DNA of 64,000 nucleotides from Membranipora membranacea. Taxonomy: Eukaryota > Bryozoa > Gymnolaemata > Cheilostomatida > Membraniporidae. Below, in pieces: positions 1 through 9,380 of the stretch. Positions within the stretch are counted from its first letter, which is position 1. Every line of letters starts with the position of its first letter. The DNA lies in assembly GCA_914767715.1 (NCBI GenBank), contig OU612070.1:8695501-8759500 (forward strand), in the 5' to 3' direction. Both the position numbers and the translations under genes were made by a program. The notes below the pieces were generated by a model. That model was not told where the DNA came from. It ran no database searches and was given only the letters and a program-made list of their open reading frames with translations.

Positions 1-597
1 CTAAGTATCTTTTTCTGATGTTCAAAATATAGTAGAATATTACACTTCATGTCATAGCGTTGAATTATTTTTTTATGTAACCTTTGTTTGTATTTACAAT
101 AAAATAACAGCTTAATTTTCGAATTCTCTTACGGTGTTGGTATCAAACAAGAAAAGTAAGGCACCAAAATATTTGTTGAGGCTGTGCAGTCAGAATTGGA
201 ATTATACCTAAGATTTAATAATGAGGTTGTTATTGAGTCTACGAATGTTACGCTAATAAACTTAGGTTGGCTGTTTTCATCGGTCGGTGTTTTCCTCTCA
301 CACATTGTTCCACTCATGGATTGTGTAAGTTAGAAACTGGTGAAGTTTTCATAGTTAAAAGGTATCCAGCTAATTAATGGGCTTTTGTGCTAAATATTTT
401 CTTGAAAATAGTGGTTATGACTCGGGGACAAAACTGATGTATTAGACTTAGACGTCAACTTTAGATGCAATTTTATGCAATCATCCAATAATTGTCAGTG
501 CTTCAGCACTTGGGAGTTAGTTCCTCATTGATACTAAGTGCACAACTCCAATTTTCAAGGTAAATCATTTGCATTATTTATAACCAAGGATCAGCAG
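1..597. other. AT-rich sequence without a recognised gene
   Basis: Nothing coding is supported here. Short open frames exist on both strands but none has a family resemblance, a splice structure or a repeat partner in the window. Confidence 0.5.
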
Positions 598-619
598 GGA
601 GGGTGGGATCCCACCCTCC
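598..619. repeat. 22-bp perfect palindrome
   Basis: The arm GGAGGGTGGGA meets its exact reverse complement with no spacer, centred on a GATC. It is far more GC-rich than its surroundings. It has no 7-bp flanking direct repeat, so it is not grouped with the micro-hairpins described elsewhere. Confidence 0.8.
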
Positions 620-968
620 ATGGTGGGCTCAGGCAGGTATAAGTCCCAACCGTAGATTTAAAAAACTGTTTTTTAAATCTATGGTCTCAACCCTTAGATC
701 TTTCAGAAGTTGCATTCTCCTTACATATGAATTGTCGTAAAATGGAAGGCGAAGTCTCTAGGCGGTGTGATGTCATGAATAAGCTGTGAAGCTTATAATC
801 AATAACATAGTTGATTTTTATGGTTTGATTCAAAAGCATGTTTAACAGCACTGAGTCCATTTTATGCCTCATAAAAGATGTCAAGGTCATCTAAGTGAGC
901 AAAATATTTCTTTGCAAGGAAAAAGAGAGGCTTTCCACATGTCTACCCCCACAGGCGTTCCGTAGTAA

Positions 969-1043
969 GTGCAAGTCCAGTGGTAGAGTGCCCCAGTGGT
1001 CAAAGCCTTTGACCACTGGGGCACTCTGCCACTGGACTTGCAC
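969..1043. repeat. 75-bp near-perfect palindrome (37-bp arms)
   Basis: Two 37-bp arms with one mismatch surround a single central base at 1006. The left arm starts GTGCAAGTCCAGTGG and the right arm ends CCACTGGACTTGCAC. Just outside, CGTAGT and ACTACG continue the symmetry after a small mismatch. DNA or RNA from this site would form a very stable hairpin. The open frames read across it on both strands owe their length to the symmetry and are not supported as genes. It may be a small foldback element or a product of template switching. Confidence 0.85.
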
Positions 1044-1270
1044 CAAACTACGAAAGGCCTGTGTCTACCCGACACGTTGGTCTGGATTGGCAAGCAATGC
1101 TTCAGTGATTGGCCGACTGAGGGAGGGGGGGGGGTTGGTTATAGTTGAACTTCATTTATCATTTCATGCCAGCTATTATTTTATATCTTCATTATAACAT
1201 CAAAATAGTATAATAATAACAGTAAGTAACTACATTACATTTACTTCATTGATTAGAATAGTTAGTAGTA

Positions 1271-1595
1271 CATTACAAAATAAAGTACACCTATGCTGTA
1301 GTATGTTGGATAGGCCCTGGGGGCCGATGTCAGGGAGACATGCCCCAATGCACCTATGAGAGTTGTGTAACAAAAGGCCTTTTGTTTGGTGAATAAAGGA
1401 GTACAATGGCAGGCAAAGTGTGCTTGTCTGAATGCATGTTGGATTTATGTGATTGCATGCTGGGGCGCGTGTATGCTAGGCTCAGCTCTCTACTTTTGCT
1501 ACACTCATTTGTGGGTATACACAATCCACCCGCTGCTACGATATGTAGGAACCACTGGTAAAGGGTATTTCACAACTGTACTTTATTTTGTAATG
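1271..1595. mobile_element. MITE-like element, copy 1 (18-bp perfect TIRs)
   Basis: The element begins CATTACAAAATAAAGTAC and ends with the exact reverse complement at 1578-1595. It is about 325 bp long and has no coding capacity. A second copy lies at 2116-2446 in the same orientation. The two share long stretches, for example the segment around GTAGTATGTTGG, the GGCCTTTTGTTTGGTGAA block and the ATACACAATCCACCC block near the right end. No clear target-site duplication was found. The TIRs and dispersed copies fit a non-autonomous DNA transposon; the superfamily is not assigned. Confidence 0.75.
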
Positions 1596-2115
1596 AGTGA
1601 TTAGTTTAATCAAGGACTAATTCCTTGGTTAAGTTGGATCTCTGATTGTTAATAGATGGGTCCCTGGGACTAACATGCCTTTACTTTGACAATGTCTATT
1701 GTCAATCACCCCAAAAAATGTTTTGGGATTGGAGTGATAAAGTAAAGGTCAGGTAAGGAACTCATTCCATTGATGTTTGTGGTAACTTCTCCTTAGTGCA
1801 TGGCTCTGAACATGCCCAGGTGTCTCCTTCCTCTTCTCTCTTTGAGAGTTTCCCACTCTGCAAGTTTGATATGTGATCGGTGGTGCTAGTTTATGATCAG
1901 TTCTTGGTATGTTGTACACGGTAGGCCTACAGGCTTCCTTGCACTGGACTGCCTCAGATGAGTCTCTTGCGTTGTAGTGAGAGAAGAGCCCCATACAGTG
2001 GAGGAGTTCTCAAGTATGGGTTTCACGTGTGACTGGAAGGATATGCTTTTTCTCTAAGCGGAGTCAGTGTTGGTGGTAGGCCTATGGTGTGGTGATCAAT
2101 GAAACCAACTTTACC
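1596..2115. other. spacer between the two MITE copies
   Basis: About 520 bases with no recognised gene. It starts with a small hairpin (CAAGGA..TCCTTG, 1611-1627) whose 7-bp flanks match at five of seven positions. A balanced inverted pair near 1688-1725 (GACAATGTC and the ATTGTCAATC region) is too weak to call. Confidence 0.4.
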
Positions 2116-2446
2116 CATTACAAATTAAAGTACAGTTATGCTGTAGTATGTTGGGGGCCGATGTCTGGGAGTCTGTTTCCAAGCATGTCCCAATACACTG
2201 ATGAGACTTATATAAAAAAGGCCTTTTGTTTGGTGAACAAAGGAGTACAATGGCAGGCAAAGTTTGCTTGTCTGAATGGCTGATGTGTGTGATTGATGGT
2301 TGGGGAAACTGTTTGATAGCTGTCCTGTAGCCCCAGTTCTCCAATTTTGCTTCACTCATTTGAGGGTATACACAATCCACCCAATGCTACAATATGTAGG
2401 AACCATTGGTAACGGAAATCTTACGACTGTAATTTATTTTGTAATG
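2116..2446. mobile_element. MITE-like element, copy 2
   Basis: This is the second copy of the 1271-1595 element, about 331 bp, beginning CATTACAAATTAAAGTAC and ending TTATTTTGTAATG. The TIRs have drifted slightly from copy 1. Internal identity is obvious by eye over most of the length, with small indels (for instance an extra stretch near TCTGTTTCCAAGCATG). It abuts the decayed LINE that follows. Confidence 0.72.
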
Positions 2447-3200
2447 CCAGCAACCTTTCCTGTTACATAGTCAGTGTTGGAGTTCAAGTGTAGGGTGTGT
2501 TCTATTTTGACTCGAAGCTTGAATTCCATATCCCAGTGTAGCTCCCTTCATTCGGTCACTCTTGTCAGTTGTTGTGTAGATCACAGCGTCGTTAGAAAAC
2601 AATCTCACCTCTGTGTTGTCTTTGGATGGTAAGTCATTAATATAGGGTAGGAAGAGGATTGGACCAATTACAAAGGCCTGAGGTACACCTGATGTGACAC
2701 TGCAGTGGATTGAGTGGAATCCATCTACAGCCACCTCCTGAGTTCCTTTAGACAGGAAGCTTCTGATACATCTGACCAATGAACTCCCTGAGGGAGTTCA
2801 TTGATCTGACGACCTGACTGATTGCAACAATGTTGTGTGTTTTCTGGATGAGCTTTGAATGGTTTACCTTATCAAAGGCCTTGCTAAAATCTAACACTGT
2901 GGTATCTACCACTACCTGGTCTAGGAACTATAGTTATGATAGTTGTGAAGTCAGCTCTATCAGTTGACTCTTGTAGCTTTGTTTGCTGCAAAAGACATGC
3001 TGTTGATTGTGTAGTAGATGGTTTCTTTCGAGGCATGGCATCGTTTGGCTGGTGACTATATACTCTAAGATCTTGCTGCACAGGCAGATGATGCTTATTG
3101 GTGGGTAGTTGGCTGGGTCATATTGGTTACCTTTCTTGAAATTTGCACACTCTGGCGTGTCTTCACACTTTGGGGACAATAACTCGACCTAGGGACAGTT
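2447..3200 (-). pseudogene. decayed non-LTR (LINE) reverse transcriptase fragment
   Basis: Read on the minus strand, this segment carries recognisable reverse-transcriptase blocks. An upstream part has FKKGNQYDPANYPPIS followed by a degraded fingers/palm segment with QQHVF. A downstream part has the SGVPQ block, a GPILFLPYINDLP block and the catalytic box, which reads RLFSNDAVIY where active elements have F-A-D-D. The blocks fall in different frames (2471-2779, 2884-3081 and 2934-3179), so frameshifts separate them. Together with the mutated catalytic box this makes it an inactive copy. A 27-bp palindrome with 7-bp direct repeats (2777-2803) interrupts it. The family resembles jockey/CR1-type elements, but the clade is not certain. 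Confidence 0.8.
2777..2803. repeat. micro-hairpin insertion with 7-bp direct repeats (no. 1)
   Basis: A 27-bp perfect palindrome beginning CAATGAACTCCCT sits between two exact copies of ATCTGAC (2770-2776 and 2804-2810). It lies inside the dead LINE, so it arrived after or during that element's decay. The palindrome starts CAA and ends TTG, like the other members of the family. Confidence 0.8.
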
Positions 3201-4124
3201 GAGATAGAGGGTAGGAGCGATGGTATGAGCTGTTTAGGAATCTAGCCTTGTAGTATTAGGTTGAGTCATAGGATAACTCAGTTGCATCTGGATCTGACAA
3301 TGTGTTGGCTCTAAACTGATGTTGGCTATTGGATGGGAAATAGAGCCAATGCTATGCGTCACTGAAAATACCTATTCGTGTATATTGAAAGTAAAAGTCA
3401 GTTATTTGACATTCACTATCAGATCAATATGTACTTCCTTTCAGGTACCATTTGACCTGGCATTGGTTCTCTACCATGACAATCAGGGCCAACAAATTGG
3501 CTAATAGGATTGTAGAGTCGATTATCTTAGAAAGTGATGGCTAGTAAGTCTCAAATACAGTTTAAGATGATTTACTGATAGCGTAAACATATCATTCCTC
3601 CTGAGAACATGAAAGGAAGAAAGAGAGCGAAGAACAGCGATGCTGCGTATTCAATTTATTCTCTTGTTGAGGTGTAGTTAAAAATAATAACCCAAAGAAC
3701 CGGATGGCTAAGGAGGAAAAATTTTTAAAAAAAAAGAAGATTTGTTGGGTAATCTACATCTAAGAGTAGAGATACCAGACACAGGAGTGACAGTTATCAC
3801 CGGAGACACAAGTTCCTTATTTTTATCGGATAAAAGGAGGAAATTTGAGTCTCCTTCGGTAATTCTAACTGCAGTATCTTGTCTCCTCGGGTTGAAGTTT
3901 GAATATGACTTATAATGGCTATGAAAAATAGCCAGACTGCAAATGATAAAAGAATCTTATATTATAAAATATGGTTAGAAGAGATTTGAACAGCTTACCC
4001 TTCACAAACTGTGTGTGTGATTTCAGGTATGCTAGACGGAAACTCCACTCCTTTACATTTGGTCCAATAACTTGTTAACTACTGTTTTATGTTATGTTTT
4101 ACAGACTAGAGTGATTTATACAGA
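3201..4124. other. 5' flank of TIMM9
   Basis: No gene was recognised. The stretch immediately before the TIMM9 ATG contains a possible 3' splice site (TTTTACAG near 4096-4104), so a non-coding first exon further up is possible. The nearby 3.6-3.7 kb interval is purine-rich (AAGAAAGAGAGCGAAG) but shows no clear TATA box. Confidence 0.35.
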
Positions 4125-5395
4125 ATGGCGTTGCCTACTCCTGCAGCTGGTGCAGCCCCAGATGAGATGGTCAAACAGGTGAGATAGTGCTTATCAAATC
4201 AGGTTACCTGAGTACTTAACGTCCCTATCATTGTCACAATTACGATTGGCTGGTTACATATGTATCATTATAGCTTTGTGTCCATGCCTCAATTTTCCCT
4301 CAAACAACAAAAGATACAACCAAGGGTGCTGGATATTGATGTGTACGGAGAGTCATCAGATTAGATAAACATTGCTATAACAATTCAAGCCCTCATACCA
4401 AACAATATGTATATATGTAACTTTTAATGGTCCATCTCTAATATCTAATCGCGCATGTTGTTTCATAATAGTAATTACTGGTAATTTGTCCCGCCACTTG
4501 TTTTGGCCCCACAACTAATTACGTTGTAACGTCCAAGAATTCTAAACATAATTATATTACTTATATCTGATATAGTTCCGAGAGTTTCTGCTGACATATA
4601 ATAAGGTGACAGAAATGTGTTTTGGTGCCTGCATAAACAACTTCACATCTAGGAAACTAGTCGATAAAGAGGTATGTACTTTGTATTATAAAGAATGAGA
4701 TGTCAGAGCTTGATTACTCAACTGACAAAAATATCCATCCAAATTGAAGTTTTGACGTTTCTCAAGAAAACAATTTGATGTAATGTTATATTTCTGAAAA
4801 CTATTATTCCTCAGTATCGTAAAGAAACATTTGTATACCAATGCTAAGGTAAAATGGTTTTCAGAAAGTATGACATGATGAGTTGTCTCCTCAGATCTGG
4901 GCAGGACACAACTCCCAGTGCACCACCCATCATTTACTTAGTACTGCTTGTCCCAGATATACTAATCTCTTACATGATACGCGCCATGACCATCAGAGGT
5001 GAGAGATCATATATGGCCCCTGTCCGGTTTTCACAAGTTGCCACCTATGGCTTTCAAAGTGACTGGAGTACTATTAGGTTTTGTGACAGTATATGTTGTT
5101 TTGTACATTGTGAGATGAGTAGGTAACGACCAATAGAACTGTTATATTTATTGTTTAAGTTTGGAACAGTAAAGTAACTATTCGGTATTAAAGTGAAGGG
5201 ATAGAAGTCACATAGATTATTCGTCACTGGTCATGTCTGTCTGTTCTCTCATAGATTGGATGCACCAACCATTGTATGGACAAGTATCTAAAGATGACTC
5301 AAAGGATATCTCTGAGATTCGCTGAACACCAAGTACAACAGAATGAAGCCGTGCTCGGGCCCATAGCTCAGCAACGTAAGCAAGAGAATAAGTGA
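4125..5395 (+). CDS. TIMM9: mitochondrial import inner membrane translocase subunit Tim9
   Basis: Three exons join in frame: 4125-4178, 4576-4671 and 5255-5395, giving 96 aa, close to the usual ~90 aa. Exon 2 reads [19 protein letters not shown] and exon 3 reads [20 protein letters not shown]. Together they supply the twin CX3C motifs (CFGAC and CTNHC) and the [10 protein letters not shown] block typical of Tim9 rather than Tim10. Both introns are phase 0 with GT-AG ends. In known systems Tim9 pairs with Tim10 as a hexameric chaperone that escorts hydrophobic carrier proteins through the mitochondrial intermembrane space, and that role is inferred here. The ATG at 4125 is the first in frame. 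The N-terminus ([14 protein letters not shown]) is a little longer and more Ala/Pro-rich than common. There is no sign of damage. The gene converges with the receptor gene downstream. Confidence 0.95.
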
Positions 5396-8003
5396 CAGCA
5401 GAGATCAAACTCACCCGAAAATATACTGATTACTTTACGCCGAATTAATTGTGTCAGGTTCGAACTAAAAATCATGTGCCAAACGAGTGACTGGAATGCA
5501 ATGTTATGCTGCTGATAGATTCAATTTCAACCAGAGTTTAATTAATTTATAAACTAAATTAAATTGCCAATTAAGTTCCTTGACCGAAAGAATATGTTAT
5601 GTAACTTTTATGACAAAGTTGAACACTGGTTACGTAACTATGTCTTCACCTTTCCATGAGGGTCGCGTGTCTATGAATCCTTCACATAATTTTGGTTGGA
5701 TGAGTTACGCAAGTTGCAGTTTGAAAGGAAGATTTTTTCTCATCAGTGCGTAAATATTTCTGCAGAGTAAACTTCGAATAATTTCTTGTACCATAATAAA
5801 AGTCGTGTGAGAATCGAGTTGAAACTCAAAAGACATTTGGTATCAAATATGTGACAGAACCTGTTGAGAGCGTTGGCGTTTTGTTCCAAAAACCATCTGT
5901 CCAGAATCACCATCCAGCAGCTAATTTGTATATCAGTAACTGCATGTGTGCCTTATAATCTCAGCCTTAACCAGGATCAGCACATGAAACTTCCCAGCAT
6001 ACTACACCCTTATATTACTGTTCTAGCAAACTTGTGTTTGTAGAAAAAAATTTGTATGGATACAATTTCATAGAAATTGAAAGAAAATACTGTCATGTCA
6101 ACTATGTCAATACGCCAAGATATTGAATGATCATACAATGACAGTGACATGATAAATGGTCAGCGGCACAGATTTATTCACCCATCTTATATCTGTAAAC
6201 CAGATATGACATGCAACAATGCTGACCCATCGATCTTGACATGGCATACCATGACCCATTTATTTTGAAGAAGCTGCTGAAGCGTGATTTTACAAGGCTT
6301 TGTTTTTATTTCAAGTAGGTTCTTGAAAATGTTTTGATGAGAACTATTTTTTTATTCAGCTGCATTGCGATTTTATATATCCATTTAGCAGAAGCGGAAT
6401 GGTATTGATGCCAACCGCAATGATTTTATTTTGATATATTATTGGCGAGCAAATGACTATCATTGAGGTCTATGTAAATGAATGTGACAGGCATGTCTGA
6501 AGTGAAATGGCCAATGATTTTTTGCAAGTAATTAGCACTTGACTGGGACGCTCACTTCATCTACTCTCCATATTAATTATTTCCACTTGACCCATATCAT
6601 CCCAATGAAAACAACACTCGGAACTAGACAAGTCTGCACTACAGTGATTTAATGCCGGCAACCATTCATATTCCCTTATAATATGTAAGAGTTTGTATGG
6701 GAATGAAGGACGCTCACACAGTTATTGAACACAATATCAAATGCTCCACTGATCATATGCGTTTCCTTTCCCAACTTAACTTTTACATGGGGAGGGATGG
6801 TTGCTCATGTGTGCACATGCGGACATGAGCCTGATGTTTGTATCAGCGGCAGAAAAATATTAACAGAAGGGTTAGGTACTTAGTAGATGGCAGCTTATTC
6901 CCAAAGGAAATGTCCAGAGTCATCTGTGCTTTTACTCTCTAAGTGCATGTATACCTAGGCAATATTAATGTTCATTTATGTTAATGTCATGTAAGCTCAC
7001 ACATAACTATAACATCAGTTCTGACTGAAATCGAAATATAGCGTGTAGATATCAACAATTCACTATATACATGCACGCCTGTCTCAAAGTGGACTGTGAG
7101 ACGGCAACGCCAATTAGTAAATCCAATTATTCATCTACTAAGAAAATTTGACATTTATGAGACCTGTGGAGGTCCCTTAGAGACCCGTTATTCTCTCTTT
7201 TCGCAGTTGATGATGTCATGACGCCTTATGGCCTTTCAGTCAACAACAAAAGCTTTGATTCACTTGAGGAGTATTTTAATGGAGAAGGAGCACATGTAAA
7301 ATTATAGCCTCCTAACAGTTACCCATTACAAAGAAGTGGTTTGAGTGTAAGCTGTACTGGAACATTGACCGGGTTTCTGGTATTGGCAATTAAAAACATC
7401 TGCAGCTACATGATGGGAATGTGGTTCATTATGAAATACTACTACCATCAACCCGGGCGATGTTTGAGTACTGCAACTAGCCTGAACTCTGAATGGTATT
7501 TCTCTGCAAGTTACTTTTCGCACAATGCCCCCTATGGTCACTTGGCTGTTGCTATTTTGGTTTTGTTGATTATTTACTCAAGCCATCCTATGCTCAGCAC
7601 TTGTGGTCACATATAACTCTGAAAGCTCAGTTTGTATTGGAATTGACAGTATAATTTATCAAGTCATAATGGACGGAGAATTCAATAATAAAACTAATCT
7701 AGGCATATACTGGTGATTATTCTAAGAAAGTTAAAAAAATATAAAACAACCATTAAATATTGGGCAAAGCTTCTGGTGTGTAACATCGAAGAATAAATAC
7801 TCTTCCTGAAACTCCATCTTCTCATTGACGTATCTGAGTTATAACACCTACTCATTGTAAAGTTAGTTTGAGCGGTTGCCTGCGACAGCACTAATTAACT
7901 CCAGTTTGAAATGAAAGGTGTATAGTACCCACATGTATAACACATGGGGCGCGGCTTCATCAAGCAAACACTTCTGGCAAGAAAATAATTCTCATGGTAA
8001 ACA
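5396..8003. other. intergenic region between TIMM9 and the receptor gene
   Basis: About 2.6 kb without a supported gene. An AATAAA at 5794-5799 could serve TIMM9. Several short open frames exist around 7.3-8.2 kb on both strands, but none shows conserved motifs, and they are treated as chance or as shadows of the receptor gene. Confidence 0.45.
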
Positions 8004-9380
8004 TTACACGACGAATGTTGTTCGTGATTGCGAGGCATCCTCTCTTTGTCTACATGCAGAATTTTGCAGTGTTCCATCTGATCCACTCAAACTGCTGCTG
8101 TCAGTGCTATCATTGTTGTTCGTTTTCAGTTCATTCACCACTGACTTACTGGGGCCCAAATTAGTTGACTGATACACAGTTTCAACTTCGTCTGCTTCAG
8201 AGGATAGTAGTTTTTTATCAGCCCCTGCTTCAGATTGGTCATATGTTGGCTTAACAGATTTGTTGGAAAGTTTCGTTGATGCTTCACGCTTTTCCGAATA
8301 TCTACTGTGTAGTCCAACTTGTAGGGAGTTGCCAGATATTTCGGCAGATGCTCTGCAAAATAGAAGACTTGAGAAACTTTTACGAAACATAATGTTTGTG
8401 AAGATATATATCAGGAACTTAGCTGAGTGATTGATGATAAGGAATATATCTGCGACTCCTCTCATCATTACCCATGTGCCTTGTTTAATCCTCCCACTTC
8501 TGACACCATGTTTCATGCCCCTCCACACATAGGCTGGTATTGTACAGATGATGAACGATATGACTATGGCAATAAGCATGATACTGATACGTCTCTGGTT
8601 TCTCTGCCTTTTACTGCCACCTGTACTCTCCATTCCTAAAGATTGTTGTCTTTGCTGCAGTGTCCGAATGAGCAGCCCACTTAGAACAAAGCAGATTGTA
8701 AAGGGGAGAGGGCTGTTCACCGTCTCCAAGAATGTGATTTGATAGACATTTTCGAATGTTCGATCTCTGGCGAGCTCTGTGTCGGTAATGTAGAATCCAT
8801 ACCCGTTTATAGGTATCAAATGTATGGTGAAACAGTCTGGAACTACGGATAAAATTGACAATATCGTGATGATTACTAAAACTATCTTTGCTCTAGTTGG
8901 TGTACACCACTGGCATGCCTTCAATGGGAAGTAGATAGCTATGAAGCGAAACACCATCACTGACACCGTGCACCAATTGGAGGCTGTGATGAACATATTT
9001 GCCGGATACAGCCAGGTGTAATATAAAAAGTACATGAAAGTACCAACATGCTTTTTTTGGATGTGATGAAAATCGATGATAGGACTTGGCGGTAAGACTA
9101 TACAAACAAAGTCATAAAGTATGTATAATGATAACACCATCAAGTCTGTAACCGCGATGGCCAGCAAGATAATGTTTGTTGACGAACTAAATGCTCGCGA
9201 CATGCGGCTGAAGATGACGATGCTAAAGATGTTTCCAATGATGCCAAAACAGCATATCATGCTTCCGGAGAGTCCATTGAGTATGAGATAAAACTGGAGA
9301 ACATCTGCTCCATATGGATCCTTGTCCATCCAGTCATCATTCGAGATATTATCAAATTCTACAGTCATGTTGTATAGCAT
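8004..9380 (-). CDS. divergent rhodopsin-class GPCR (peptide-receptor-like)
   Basis: This intronless 458-aa frame has seven hydrophobic segments: about residues 33-58, 68-92, 123-147, 165-188, 223-241, 266-286 and 304-330. The short N-terminus has two N-glycosylation sequons (NMT, NIS). TM1 has the GN pair and TM2 reads LAIAVTD, keeping the conserved Asp at 79. The TM3 end reads FRF in place of D/ERY, followed by IAIYFPLK. TM7 ends KFLIY instead of NPxxY. The overall style recalls FMRFamide-type receptors of invertebrates, but the ligand cannot be assigned. Oddities: position 3.25 is Tyr (residue 120) and ECL2 has no Cys, so the usual disulphide is missing; the CWxP motif reads CTIP. The C-tail is long and Ser/Thr-rich, which suits arrestin-type regulation. 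The first ATG is used, with a weaker one at codon 5. Confidence 0.88.
   Translation of the reverse strand: MLYNMTVEFDNISNDDWMDKDPYGADVLQFYLILNGLSGSMICCFGIIGNIFSIVIFSRMSRAFSSSTNIILLAIAVTDLMVLSLYILYDFVCIVLPPSPIIDFHHIQKKHVGTFMYFLYYTWLYPANMFITASNWCTVSVMVFRFIAIYFPLKACQWCTPTRAKIVLVIITILSILSVVPDCFTIHLIPINGYGFYITDTELARDRTFENVYQITFLETVNSPLPFTICFVLSGLLIRTLQQRQQSLGMESTGGSKRQRNQRRISIMLIAIVISFIICTIPAYVWRGMKHGVRSGRIKQGTWVMMRGVADIFLIINHSAKFLIYIFTNIMFRKSFSSLLFCRASAEISGNSLQVGLHSRYSEKREASTKLSNKSVKPTYDQSEAGADKKLLSSEADEVETVYQSTNLGPSKSVVNELKTNNNDSTDSSSLSGSDGTLQNSACRQREDASQSRTTFVV

Noticed and set aside
887-1197. Two opposing ~70-100-aa frames sharing SSGRVPQWSK
   Set aside because: The shared peptide comes from the palindrome at 969-1043 and not from homologous genes.
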